64,000 nt of DNA from positions 1-64,000 of the forward strand of contig NZ_QXMH01000001.1 of assembly GCF_003568665.1 (NCBI RefSeq), given 5' to 3'. The notes beneath the pieces were generated by a model. That model did not search any database and was not told the DNA's origin. It worked only from the letters and a program-made list of their open reading frames with translations. How positions within the stretch are numbered: position 1 is the stretch's first letter; the number at the start of each line of letters is the position of its first letter. The translations under genes and the position numbers were made by a program. Shown here one piece after another: positions 1-8,525 of the stretch. The DNA comes from Chitinophaga alhagiae (GTDB lineage Bacteria; Bacteroidota; Bacteroidia; Chitinophagales; Chitinophagaceae).

Positions 1-43
1 ATTGCTTCAAAAAATCGTCTGATAAAAATTCCTCTGCTTTCAT
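1..43 (-). CDS. IS256-family transposase, N-terminal fragment cut by window edge
   Basis: An ATG at 43 on the minus strand opens a frame reading MKAEEFLSDDFLKQ up to the edge. This matches my memory of the start of Bacteroidota IS256-type transposases (MxAExFLxxxFLKQ). The DDE catalytic domain would lie outside the window, so activity cannot be judged. It lies just inside the terminal repeat, as expected for an IS-encoded transposase. Confidence 0.5.
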   Translation of the reverse strand, partial: MKAEEFLSDDFLKQ

Positions 44-127
44 TGTCTGTATAAAGTTTAAAAATAAAAAAATCGGAGCGCTTTGAACTCCGATTTTCTA
101 CGTTTACACAGTTTTTGGGATAGTGTC
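1..127 (-). mobile_element. Partial IS256-family insertion sequence (5' end)
   Basis: The outer end reads, on the minus strand from 127 inward, GACACTATCCCAAAAACTGT followed by GTAAACG. This resembles the terminal inverted repeat of IS256-type (mutator) elements of Bacteroidota, which carry an ACTGTGTAAAC core. The start of a transposase lies inside it and reads off the window edge. The element sits at the end of an AT-rich accessory stretch. Family assignment rests on recall of this end and of the first residues only; the other end and any target duplication lie outside the window. Confidence 0.55.
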
Positions 128-147
128 GTTAGATCAGCGCATAATTA

Positions 148-450
148 CTACTTCAGATAATATTGAGTTCCATTGTCAATCTCCAAAGTATTTTTATCAA
201 TAATAGTGATATAATGTACCTGACCAAAAGATTTACGTGTAGCCCTTATCTTATTGCCCTCTAAAGCATAAGAGTATTCTTCAGCGCGGAATTTATAATT
301 ACCCTTCCATTCCAAAGTATTACCATCTAAGAATTTAATGTAAAGCCTGCCAGAAGTGCTTGCGTATGTAGAGCCATTAAAACTATTCCCACAAGAAGTA
401 ACAAGGAATAACGCTAGAAAGATTGATGAATAGAATAATCCTTTCCTCAT
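148..450 (-). CDS. Small predicted lipoprotein, 100 aa
   Basis: A signal peptide of 19 residues ends in a lipobox (LVTS before Cys20), so the product is probably lipid-anchored and exported. The rest has alternating hydrophobic and charged residues (for example LYIKFLDGNTLEWKGNYKF) and looks like a small beta-rich domain with no family I recognise. It lies 14 nt downstream of a 54-aa gene on the same strand, so the two are probably one transcript. The AT-rich composition matches the rest of the accessory stretch. Function unknown. Confidence 0.6.
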   Translation of the reverse strand: MRKGLFYSSIFLALFLVTSCGNSFNGSTYASTSGRLYIKFLDGNTLEWKGNYKFRAEEYSYALEGNKIRATRKSFGQVHYITIIDKNTLEIDNGTQYYLK

Positions 451-464
451 AGATATAAGATTGG

Positions 465-629
465 TTAAACTTTAGTAACGGTTCTAACACTAGCGTCTGG
501 GTATTGGGCTTGGGCAAGCCTTTTAGCTTCCAGATCAGTGCCAGCTTCAATAATTGGGTAAATGGTACGAGATACACCATGATTGTCCTTAATCACAACC
601 ATGACCTTGAATTTTTGTGTTGTTGCCAT
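465..629 (-). CDS. Hypothetical 54-aa protein
   Basis: An ATG at 629 opens a 54-codon frame (MATTQKFKVMVVIKDNHGVS... to stop at 465). The composition is ordinary for a small alpha/beta protein: a beta-rich first half, then a probable helix (LEAKRLAQAQYPD). It has a TAnnTTTG box 19 nt upstream and a palindrome directly before the start, which supports a real, regulated gene. It probably forms an operon with the lipoprotein at 148-450 and is transcribed away from the XRE regulator at 728. No function can be assigned. Confidence 0.55.
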   Translation of the reverse strand: MATTQKFKVMVVIKDNHGVSRTIYPIIEAGTDLEAKRLAQAQYPDASVRTVTKV

Positions 630-653
630 ATTTGAGGTTTATTTCCCTCAAAT
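630..653. promoter_or_regulatory. Candidate operator palindrome in XRE/54-aa divergent region
   Basis: ATTTGAGG and CCTCAAAT form perfect 8-bp arms 8 nt apart, directly before the start codon of the 54-aa gene and overlapping its -7 box. The site lies between that gene and the divergent XRE-type regulator. Binding by the XRE protein is inference. Confidence 0.45.
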
Positions 654-656
654 ATA
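649..656 (-). promoter_or_regulatory. -7 box TATATTTG
   Basis: A perfect Bacteroidota TAnnTTTG box on the minus strand, 19 nt before the 54-aa start codon. It overlaps the right arm of the palindrome at 630-653, so a repressor bound there would block it. Confidence 0.5.
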
Positions 657-727
657 ATACACATACCTGTACGTGTGAAATATTTTTTCAGATAAAGATT
701 CTTTGTGGACTAAACCATATTATAAAA

Positions 728-967
728 ATGGCTAATCCACTACACACACCTATAGAGCAGTATATCATCGACAAAGTGAAAGAGAAAAGAGTAGAAAAAG
801 GATACTCCCAAAAGGAATTAGCCTATATGCTTGATGTATCTGTAGGGTTTATTGGTGATGTGGAGAACCCTAAGTATAGAGCCAAATACAACCTAAACCA
901 CCTAAACGAACTTGCTAAGATATTTCAATGTTCTCCAAAGGATTTTTTACCTGAAAATCCCGTTTGA
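728..967 (+). CDS. XRE-family helix-turn-helix regulator, 79 aa
   Basis: A compact Cro/C1-type HTH fills most of the protein: KRVEKGYSQKELAYMLDVS, then the recognition helix region VGFIGDVENPK and LNELAKIFQCSPKDF. It should bind DNA as a dimer. I chose the ATG at 728 because the HTH starts shortly after it; a longer frame from 617 adds Cys-rich residues unlike the family. It is divergent from the 54-aa/lipoprotein pair with a palindrome between them, suggesting local autoregulation. The SQKELA...VSVGFIGDVENPKYR pattern is typical of short XRE proteins on Bacteroidota accessory DNA. Confidence 0.85.
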   Translation: MANPLHTPIEQYIIDKVKEKRVEKGYSQKELAYMLDVSVGFIGDVENPKYRAKYNLNHLNELAKIFQCSPKDFLPENPV

Positions 968-1011
968 AAAATTAAACAATTTTGATATATATTGATGCTA
1001 AACTTTTCAGT

Positions 1012-1326
1012 ATGCCGAGAATTATTCAAAATAATATTCCTTTGGATTTTACCTGTCAAAATAAACGGTTTGAGACAGATATTAATAGAGGATTTGAGCA
1101 TCGTTTAGGACACCTTCATAGGGGAAGTGTGACCCAAAGTGCCTTGTATGAAGATGAATCTAGTTCTCTTTGGTTAGAGCATGTCATCGATAAGGTGAAC
1201 AACACCAGATGTTTCTGGTTTATGTGGTACGATGCTAATGGAAATCCCAAAATAAATGCCAGTTCTGTAATTGACGAAAACGACATTTTAGAAGTCATTA
1301 AGAATATTTCTCAAATAAGGCTTTAG
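1012..1326 (+). CDS. Hypothetical protein, 104 aa
   Basis: The frame opens at ATG 1012 (MPRIIQNNIPLDF); an in-frame TTG at 982 is possible but less likely. No signal peptide or membrane segment is seen. The middle (GFEHRLGHLHRGSVTQSALYEDESSSLW) and the aromatic stretch CFWFMWYD are distinctive, but I recognise no family. It starts 44 nt after the XRE gene on the same strand and shares its low GC, so it may be co-transcribed. Its stop lies 1 nt before a sequence shared with another island border. Confidence 0.5.
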   Translation: MPRIIQNNIPLDFTCQNKRFETDINRGFEHRLGHLHRGSVTQSALYEDESSSLWLEHVIDKVNNTRCFWFMWYDANGNPKINASSVIDENDILEVIKNISQIRL

Positions 1327-1327
1327 G

Positions 1328-1358
1328 CCATTTGGGTTTAACAAGTATATAGTTACCT
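1328..1358 (+). repeat. Island-border sequence, copy A
   Basis: CCATTTGGGTTTAAC followed by AGTATATAGTTACCT. The same string, with a few extra bases and one substitution, occurs inverted at 23865-23898. In both places it lies between AT-rich accessory DNA and the GC-rich core, read in the direction island to core. It could be an attachment site or element end; see findings. Confidence 0.5.
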
Positions 1359-1362
1359 TTAA

Positions 1363-4300
1363 TTAATAGGTCACGGCCTGCAGGGTAACCGGCCCCAGCA
1401 GCCCGGAGGTTTCATAAACGCTGGCGGGCGTGTAAGGGTTTACGCTCGTCCAGGTAGTGCGTTCCGCGGCGGGCAACTGGCTGTCTCCGATCAGCCGGTT
1501 TACCCAGGTGTTGGTCACGGCAATTTCCAGCGTGTTGGCGCCGGGGTACACCAGGCCGGTTACGTCTACCTGCCAGGGCGCCGTCCAGGCGGTGCCGGCG
1601 TCTTTGCCGTTCACTTTCACACCGGCAATTACTTTCACCGTGCCCAGGTGGAGGTATAACCGCGCGCCGGCGGGCAGCGCAGGGGCATTGAACGTAGCGG
1701 TGTATATAGCGGTGCCGGAGAAGTTGCGTACGGCGGCGTTCCTACTCCAGTCTTGCAGGGTATCCCACGCATACGCCTGCTGGCCGAATTGCAGCTTCCA
1801 CGGGCCATGTACAGTGAGCAGCGGTTGCGGCTCCGGAAAATTGGAGGAAGCGGTGCCTGCTGGTATTACTGGTGCCGCTGCATTACTGCCTGTTCTCTCC
1901 TGCACTTCACGTGCCGCTGAACGCCGCGCAGCCGCATTGCTGCCCGTTCTCTCGTCCATTTCACGTGCCGCCGCATGCCGCACAGTATCAGAAGCGGCAC
2001 GGCCGCCTTTTTCCGTGAATACCACAAACCCGCTCTGGAACGGCGCCAGCGTTAGCGGCACTGCTGTGTTGCCGGTATATTCCGGCAGCGGCCGGCGCTG
2101 GCCGGTTACGGCATCCCACCACTCCGGTTGGCGACCGCTTACACGGAACCGGGCGTTGAATGAAATAGTGCTGTCTGCCTGGTTGGTCACAAAGTATATG
2201 TCTGCCGGGGGCGTGCTGCGGTGCGTATACAATACCGGCACGGCGGCGGGCGCTTCAAAGTCCGGCCCCAGCTGGATGATGTCCATTATTTCTTCCACGC
2301 TCATGCCGGTGGCTATAATGCCTTTGCCATAGCGGGCCCATTTAACGTTGCGCCCGTCTACCTTTCCCCACAGTTTGTTGGCCAGCTGCCGCACTTCCCG
2401 GTCTGCCGCCGGGTAATTTTGCAAACTGGGCGAGCGTTCCGGCGCCGGGCCCAATACAACGCCCCCCGCGGCAACCAGCTGCTCCAGGCGTTTGAGCAGC
2501 GCGGGCCGCATGGTGGCCAGCTTTGGCAGCACCAGCAGGCGGTATTGCATACCATCCGGCAGCACAAAGCGCCCGTTCTTTACCTGCAACCGGTGTTGTA
2601 TCACCTCTGCGTTGATGTAGTCAAACCCGTAGCCGGCGGGCAAAGCGGGATCCCGCACGCCGGTCATTTTAGGCGCGTCTTCCCCTATGAAATAAGCTAC
2701 GTCGTTAACGGGCAGCCCCTGTTGCAGTATAAAATTGCAACGGCGGATGTAATCTATAAAGGCTTTAGACTGGTAGAACCAGGTGTTCTTGCGGTTAAAC
2801 TCGGTACCAAACCAGGCATTCACGCCGGGGTTGCGTTCTTCGTAAGGTTGCTGGATGTATACATGCAGCAGCGTGTGGTTCACGCCTTCGGTAAAAGACC
2901 AGTCCCCCCGTTTCTTGAGCAGGGCGGGGTAACGCTGGTAAGGGCGGCCGCCGGCCGTGAAAGATTCTGCGGCCACTCTTTTTTTGCCATAGATATGAGC
3001 GGCGGATGAGGCGGCCTTGTTTTCGATGCTGCCCAGGTCTCCTTCGTTCCAGAACTCGCCGCCTACTTCATCAGACTGGCCGCCGTATTGCAGGAACTCT
3101 CCCGGGAAACCCCAGTGGCCGTAATTTTCCAGCCACACGCGCAACCCGTGCCGGTGGCTTAGTTCCCGCAGGCCGCCTACATAATCATACGCCACGCGGT
3201 CTGCCACCATGCGCCGCAGGTCCCAGAGAAAACGGTCGCTCTGGTCTGCGCTGCCAATGATGCGCCCGGTCAATACCGGCAGCCAGGGCAGCGGGTCATA
3301 TCCATATTTCTTTTTGAAGGCGGCGGCCATCCCGTCTGTCCAGTTCTGGGAACCGGTTTCATAACTGTCTGCCACTACATATTTTAACGCGCTCCGCTCG
3401 GCGGCGGGCATGCTTTGCTGAATTTTGCCTACAAAGGCATTGAAGTGCGCCGCCAGGGCCTGTTTATTCATTTTGTCCACTTCCGGGCCGGTACCTTCGG
3501 GTACGGCGGGCGAGTTGTTAACGCCGGTGGGCGCCATGCCGAAACGGATAACGTCCCACGTTCCGGGCGGCACGTTCCATTGCAGGCTGCCGTCTGGCCG
3601 CAGCAGGCGGCTGAGGTCCACCACTTTGGCGGCGGGCGTTACCGGGGCGTTGGGCTCTGGAGCGGGCGCCCACTGGTATTCGTTCCACAGTGGCAGCGGC
3701 GTCTGGAACATTTTGGCCAGTTGTTTTTCTATATACCGTTCTACTTTCGGCGCGGTGCCGAGGGTGATTTCCGCAAAGCCCATTTTTCCCCGCACGCCGG
3801 TGAACACCAGCCTGAAAGCGGTACCGCTCACGGCGGGGAAGGAAATGGCCACCGGGCCATAGGGCATAAAACCCACGCTTTTCTGCGGGTTGCTGCGGTC
3901 TGCGTCAAATTGCTGCACGCTGCGGTAGCGGCCATTGTCCAGCACCTGCAGCTCACACCGGGCCGAAAAAGGCGACCGCGCGGGGTGCAGCACCAGGCTG
4001 CGGGCCGTAATGGCCGCGGGAGCGCTCAGATCAAGAATGGCTGCTTTGGTGCCTTCAGGCAAAAACGCAACGCTGGCCGTATCTCCATCTGTCATATGCC
4101 GGATGTCAGGGATGTTGATGTTTGCCGTGATGGCGCCCGCTACCTGGTTTTCTTCTGCCGGTACCGCCAGCACGGCCACGTCCTGGAAATGCGGAACGGG
4201 TGCGGACAAGCGGCTGTTGAACCGCTGCGGCCCTTTTACCCGCTGCACCACCGGCGCCAGGTAACGCATGGCCTGCCGCGGTTGTACCCAGGGGCCGCCT

Positions 4301-4674
4301 GACTGGCTCCAGCCCGGACTGTTGAACAGGCCAATGTCTATGCCCAGCCGGCCCGCCGTACGGATGGCCAGTTGGGTGATGCGCCACCAGTCCTGGCTGA
4401 ACATCTTCACGTCCCCATAAGTTGTTTCCGCGGCATCCATCCCGATGTTGCCGATGAAAGCGCGGCCAATACCGATGGCGGCCATGGCCTCCAGGTCTTT
4501 CACCACGCCGCTGTCCGAGATGTTGTCACTCATCCAGTACCAGTAAACAGAAGGTTTTACGGAATCCGGCGGGCGGGTAAAACCGGCCTCCAGCAATGAA
4601 AGTGACTGCCCTGTTGCATGGGCATGCAGTACCGCTAACAGCGCGGTCAGTATCATGTAGCGGAAATTGAACAT
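1363..4674 (-). CDS. GH106-like glycoside hydrolase (putative alpha-L-rhamnosidase), secreted
   Basis: The 1103-residue protein starts with a signal peptide (to about residue 22) and the GH106-type opening LLEAGFTRPPDSVKPSVYWYW, followed by GVVKDLEAMAAIGIGRAFIG. A TIM-barrel-like core holds acidic motifs DSYE (436-439) and LENYGH (Glu516). The C-terminus (about residue 945 on) is a jelly-roll sugar-binding domain (GTAIYTATFNAPALPAGA, VKVNGKDAGTAW, NTWVNRLIGD). GH106 enzymes remove terminal alpha-L-rhamnose from pectic and other glycans; that specificity is family knowledge. It diverges from a susC-susD pair, forming a minimal utilisation locus. An 18-residue near-repeat (AAREMDERTGSNAA / AAREVQERTGSNAA, near 901-932) forms a low-complexity linker. 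Confidence 0.8.
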   Translation of the reverse strand: MFNFRYMILTALLAVLHAHATGQSLSLLEAGFTRPPDSVKPSVYWYWMSDNISDSGVVKDLEAMAAIGIGRAFIGNIGMDAAETTYGDVKMFSQDWWRITQLAIRTAGRLGIDIGLFNSPGWSQSGGPWVQPRQAMRYLAPVVQRVKGPQRFNSRLSAPVPHFQDVAVLAVPAEENQVAGAITANINIPDIRHMTDGDTASVAFLPEGTKAAILDLSAPAAITARSLVLHPARSPFSARCELQVLDNGRYRSVQQFDADRSNPQKSVGFMPYGPVAISFPAVSGTAFRLVFTGVRGKMGFAEITLGTAPKVERYIEKQLAKMFQTPLPLWNEYQWAPAPEPNAPVTPAAKVVDLSRLLRPDGSLQWNVPPGTWDVIRFGMAPTGVNNSPAVPEGTGPEVDKMNKQALAAHFNAFVGKIQQSMPAAERSALKYVVADSYETGSQNWTDGMAAAFKKKYGYDPLPWLPVLTGRIIGSADQSDRFLWDLRRMVADRVAYDYVGGLRELSHRHGLRVWLENYGHWGFPGEFLQYGGQSDEVGGEFWNEGDLGSIENKAASSAAHIYGKKRVAAESFTAGGRPYQRYPALLKKRGDWSFTEGVNHTLLHVYIQQPYEERNPGVNAWFGTEFNRKNTWFYQSKAFIDYIRRCNFILQQGLPVNDVAYFIGEDAPKMTGVRDPALPAGYGFDYINAEVIQHRLQVKNGRFVLPDGMQYRLLVLPKLATMRPALLKRLEQLVAAGGVVLGPAPERSPSLQNYPAADREVRQLANKLWGKVDGRNVKWARYGKGIIATGMSVEEIMDIIQLGPDFEAPAAVPVLYTHRSTPPADIYFVTNQADSTISFNARFRVSGRQPEWWDAVTGQRRPLPEYTGNTAVPLTLAPFQSGFVVFTEKGGRAASDTVRHAAAREMDERTGSNAAARRSAAREVQERTGSNAAAPVIPAGTASSNFPEPQPLLTVHGPWKLQFGQQAYAWDTLQDWSRNAAVRNFSGTAIYTATFNAPALPAGARLYLHLGTVKVIAGVKVNGKDAGTAWTAPWQVDVTGLVYPGANTLEIAVTNTWVNRLIGDSQLPAAERTTWTSVNPYTPASVYETSGLLGPVTLQAVTY
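1877..1972 (-). repeat. 54-bp-period duplication inside the GH106 linker
   Basis: Two copies of a segment of about 42 bp begin at 1877 and 1931. They encode AAREVQERTGSNAA and AAREMDERTGSNAA, so the duplication keeps the reading frame and lengthens a linker between the catalytic part and the C-terminal jelly roll. Confidence 0.75.
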
Positions 4675-4963
4675 AGAAAGCAGACGTGGAACTCATTGCG
4701 GTCCGGCAACAAATTAGCCGATTTTGCCAGAAATACTATCCTGCACTCTCCTGCCCGCAAACACATGCCATAAAACAGTATTTCTAACACATGCATGTTA
4801 CAACCAAGATAAGATATGCACAAAAAGTGCAAAAAAAACCGGCTGTGAAGTGCGTAATAGTCGCCAGGACTGTTATCTTGTGATTAAATTACGTCAACGG
4901 TCAGCAAAAGATGTAAATCCGCCCGCCAGGAGCATATTTTTTGCCTGGGAAAAAGTAAACGTG

Positions 4964-5262
4964 TAGCAAAACTTAAAATCTATTTCGGGGCAATATTTGT
5001 GCCCTCAAAAAAAAAGTAGCAAAATCTTGAGATCTGAATTGGGATGATGTAGAACGCCCTCAACAAGTAAAAACAGTAGCAAAATCTTAAATCGGTTTGA
5101 GGCGGCGCCTGAAAGCAATCAATTCCAGTGTGTGGGAGTGATGTATTTACCTTAAAAACAAATGATCAGCAAATTTTAAACCTGTACGGGCAGCGCTTTG
5201 CCCCTGGAAGGAAGCAATCAGATCTATCGGGACTATTCTGCAAAACTTAAATCATTTCGGGA
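4964..5262 (+). repeat. Five copies of an AGCAAAAYTTAAA-type motif upstream of susC
   Basis: In the 753-bp gap between the divergent GH106 and susC genes a motif recurs at 4964, 5016, 5076, 5168 and 5239. The copies read TAGCAAAACTTAAAATC, GTAGCAAAATCTTGAGATC, GTAGCAAAATCTTAAATCGG, CAGCAAATTTTAAACCTG and TGCAAAACTTAAATCATTTC. Copies 1, 2, 3 and 5 are followed by a GG(G)-ending stretch. They could be binding sites for the locus regulator or parts of a degenerate repeat. The remaining gap holds an inverted pair AGAAATACT (4729) / AGTATTTCT (4777) and no gene I can support. Confidence 0.5.
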
Positions 5263-5330
5263 ATCATGAGGCGTAGCCGTCCTATATCGCAAATCAATCA
5301 GTATCAGTAACGATGTAATGATACCCCATG

Positions 5331-5338
5331 TACGTTTG
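5331..5338 (+). promoter_or_regulatory. -7 box TACGTTTG upstream of susC
   Basis: A perfect TAnnTTTG box 89 nt before the chosen susC start. No convincing -33 TTG was found. It would give a 5' leader of about 85 nt. Confidence 0.45.
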
Positions 5339-5427
5339 CAAGGAACGTACGTTGCCGTGTGTGCAACCGGGTATGCGCAATTGTAATCAGCCAAATATTT
5401 TCAATTCAAAATCTAAAAATCAGAACA

Positions 5428-8400
5428 ATGAGAAGAACTCTCCGGTTATTAGCGGTGTATGCGTTAGTAATGCTGATGCTGCCTGCTGCGCTGCTGGCAC
5501 AGCAGAAAGCTGTTACCGGCACGGTGCTGTCCGACGAAGGAGGCCCCATGCCGGGTGTAACGGTAAGGGTAAAAAGCACTACCCGCAACACCCAGACAGA
5601 CATCAGGGGCCATTTCAGCATCCAGGTGGGCCCGGGCGAAGCCCTGCTGTTTTCTTTTGTGGGTTACGAAACCCAGGAAGTAACGCCGGGAGACGGCCCT
5701 GTGAACATTACCATGAGAACGTCTACCAGTGCGCTGGGCGAAGTGGTGGTAACGGCCATGGGTATTAAAAAGGAAAAAAAGGGCCTCGGCTATTCGGTGC
5801 AAGACATCAAGTCCGAGGAGCTGCTGAAGAACAAAGACGCCAACCTCGTCAATTCACTGAACGGCAAAATAGCCGGTGTGAACGTGACCAACTCCGGCGG
5901 CGCGCCCGGCTCTTCCGCTTCCATCATCATCCGCGGCGGTACGTCGCTGGAGCGTGACAACCAGCCCCTGTTCGTAATTGACGGGATGCCGATGGACAAT
6001 TCTACCGGCCAGGGAGACAACAGCGCCTTTGACGGCAGCGTGAACCTCTCCACCACCAACAGCAACCGCGCCATGGACCTCAACCCGGAAGACATTGAGT
6101 CTATTTCCGTGCTGAAAGGCCCTGCCGCCGCCGCCCTGTACGGCCTGCGTGCCGCCGCGGGCGCTATTGTGATCACCACCAAAAAAGGCGCGGTAGGCAG
6201 CGTAACAGGCACTGTTACCTCCCGCTATATGAACAACTGGGTGAACAAGCTGCCCAAACAGCAGGGGATCTATAAACAAGGGTCTTACTATAACGGCAGC
6301 TATATTGCCAACACCACCCGCTCCTGGGGAGACAAATTTGCCGCGGGCGAGCCTGTATACGATAACATGGGCGATTTCTTTGAAAGGGCGCATGCATTTG
6401 ACAACAGCTTCACCGTATCCGGCGGTTCCCAAACCGGCAACTTCTTCCTCTCCGGCTCTAACCTGATACAAACGGGGATTGTGCCTACTACAGACTTTAC
6501 CCGCAGCACGGTACGTTTCAACGGGGAGCAGAAGCTGGGTATTTTCACCTTTGGGGTAACGGCTTCCTACGCCCGCAATGAGTCACAGAAAACCCTCACC
6601 GGCAGCGGTTTATGGGGGTCAAGCGGCAGCGGTTATATGGAAAGTATCATAGCCTGGCCCCGGAATGATGATATGAGCAACTACCTGAACCCGGATGGAA
6701 CGAAGCGTAGGCTGATACTTAATCCCGAGCTTATAGACGATATCGATAACCCGAACTGGCTGGTATACAGGAACCCGCAAAGCGACCGCAATACGCGTTT
6801 CATCGGTACTGTATACACTACGGCCAAGATCACGGACTGGTTTGACGTAACCTACCGCCTGGGCGTGGATAACTACACCACGCAGTACACCAGCCTCACG
6901 GCGCCCGGTTCCGGTGTAAAAGTAGCCTGGCAGAACGGTATGTTATCTGAAACAGACCGCACTTACAACTACGTGAACTCCAACCTGATGCTGAACTTCC
7001 ACAAAACCGTGAAAGACTGGGACTTTGGGCTGCTGCTCGGTAACTCTACGGAAGACACCTGGCTGAAATCCAACTCCATCAGGGCGGAAAACTTTGTGAT
7101 ACCGAACTTTGTCAGTATCAACAACGCCGCCAAAGAGAACCAGTACCTCTCCGAAAACCTGACACGCAGGCGCCTGGCAGGTTTCTATGGAGACCTGCGG
7201 GTTTCTTATAAAAACTTCCTGTACCTCAACGTAACAGGCCGTAACGACATTTCCTCCACCCTGCCTCCGCAGAACCAGTCTTTCTTCTACCCGTCAGTGA
7301 GCGGAAGTTTTGTTTTCACCGAGCTGATGCCGAAAAGCAGCATCCTTTCTTTCGGTAAGGTGCGGGCATCCTGGGCGCAGGTGGGTAAAGACGCCCCCGC
7401 GTACCAGACCAACACCTACCTGTTCGGCCCTGAGCTGACCATAGGCGGAGGTTTCCGCAACTATTGGGCACGCGGCAACAACAAGCTGAAGCCGGAAACC
7501 ACCACATCCACAGAATTTGGTACGGAGCTGCGTTTCCTGAACGGCAGGCTGGGGCTTGATTTTACCTATTACATCAACAACAGCCGGGATCAGATACTGC
7601 AGCCGCGCGTAAGTAACGCCACCGGGTATATCCTGAGCTTTGTGAACACCGGCGAGATCGAGAACAAGGGCATTGAAGTGTCTATCAACGCCAATCCCGT
7701 GAGGAGGAAAGATTTCAACTGGGATGTTACGCTGAACGTTTCGCACAACAAGGGTCGTGTAAAATCCCTGCCCGGCGCGCTCCCCATTCTGTATGTAACA
7801 GACGTGCAGGTAGGCAATGCCAAAGCCGCTTCTTTTGATGACGGTTACTTTATGGGCCTGAGCGGCCTCAAATGGCAGACACATGAAAACGGCGACCTGC
7901 TGCTGGACTGGAACTCCGGCTATCCGCTTACCACCAACAACGCCACATCACTCGTAGGCAACCGTGAACCGGATATGATCGGCGGTTTGAACAACAGCTT
8001 CAACTACAAGAACTTCAACCTGTCTTTCCTGTTCGACTTCCGCCTGGGCGGGGATGTGTACAATGGTACGGAATACCTGCTGGTGGCCTACGGCCTCAGC
8101 AAAAGGACCGAGAACCGGGACCAGGACATCACCTTCACCGGCATGTCTTTAAACCCCGATACCAAAAACTACGAGCCTGTTACCAGAACAGTAAAAGCCT
8201 CGGAGAAATACTACCGGGACATTTACCTCGCCAACGCTCCTTTCTTTATAGAAAAAGTGAACTGGCTGCGCCTCCGCTCCCTGTCCCTCGCATATTCATT
8301 ACCTAAATCCGCGCTGGGCGGCGTCAACTGGCTGAAAGGCGCTACCCTTACGGCCACCGGCACCAACCTCCTGCTGTTGACCAACTACACCGGCATGGAC

Positions 8401-8514
8401 CCTGAAACCAGTGCCGCGGGCGCTGGCGTAATAGGCTCCGGTTCTGTAGGCATTGACTATTGTGGCGTACCTGCAACCGCCGGCCTGGCCATTGGTTTAA
8501 ATCTTAAATTCTAA
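5428..8514 (+). CDS. SusC/RagA-family TonB-dependent outer-membrane transporter
   Basis: The 1028-aa protein starts with a signal peptide (MRRTLRLLAVYALVMLML... to about residue 26). I took ATG 5428 because the signal peptide begins there; the frame is open further upstream. Next come a carboxypeptidase-regulatory-like domain (VTGTVLSDEGGPMPGVTV), the SusC signature with TonB-box-like GEVVVTAMGIKKEKK (104-118), a plug (LVNSLNGKIAGVNVTNSGG ... VLKGPAAAALYGLRAAAG) and a long beta barrel ending in an aromatic residue (LNLKF). SusC proteins import glycans energised by TonB and are capped by a SusD lipoprotein, here encoded 11 nt downstream. With GH106 it probably imports rhamnose-containing oligosaccharides (inference). 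Confidence 0.93.
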   Translation: MRRTLRLLAVYALVMLMLPAALLAQQKAVTGTVLSDEGGPMPGVTVRVKSTTRNTQTDIRGHFSIQVGPGEALLFSFVGYETQEVTPGDGPVNITMRTSTSALGEVVVTAMGIKKEKKGLGYSVQDIKSEELLKNKDANLVNSLNGKIAGVNVTNSGGAPGSSASIIIRGGTSLERDNQPLFVIDGMPMDNSTGQGDNSAFDGSVNLSTTNSNRAMDLNPEDIESISVLKGPAAAALYGLRAAAGAIVITTKKGAVGSVTGTVTSRYMNNWVNKLPKQQGIYKQGSYYNGSYIANTTRSWGDKFAAGEPVYDNMGDFFERAHAFDNSFTVSGGSQTGNFFLSGSNLIQTGIVPTTDFTRSTVRFNGEQKLGIFTFGVTASYARNESQKTLTGSGLWGSSGSGYMESIIAWPRNDDMSNYLNPDGTKRRLILNPELIDDIDNPNWLVYRNPQSDRNTRFIGTVYTTAKITDWFDVTYRLGVDNYTTQYTSLTAPGSGVKVAWQNGMLSETDRTYNYVNSNLMLNFHKTVKDWDFGLLLGNSTEDTWLKSNSIRAENFVIPNFVSINNAAKENQYLSENLTRRRLAGFYGDLRVSYKNFLYLNVTGRNDISSTLPPQNQSFFYPSVSGSFVFTELMPKSSILSFGKVRASWAQVGKDAPAYQTNTYLFGPELTIGGGFRNYWARGNNKLKPETTTSTEFGTELRFLNGRLGLDFTYYINNSRDQILQPRVSNATGYILSFVNTGEIENKGIEVSINANPVRRKDFNWDVTLNVSHNKGRVKSLPGALPILYVTDVQVGNAKAASFDDGYFMGLSGLKWQTHENGDLLLDWNSGYPLTTNNATSLVGNREPDMIGGLNNSFNYKNFNLSFLFDFRLGGDVYNGTEYLLVAYGLSKRTENRDQDITFTGMSLNPDTKNYEPVTRTVKASEKYYRDIYLANAPFFIEKVNWLRLRSLSLAYSLPKSALGGVNWLKGATLTATGTNLLLLTNYTGMDPETSAAGAGVIGSGSVGIDYCGVPATAGLAIGLNLKF

Positions 8515-8525
8515 AAGTTAGGGAC

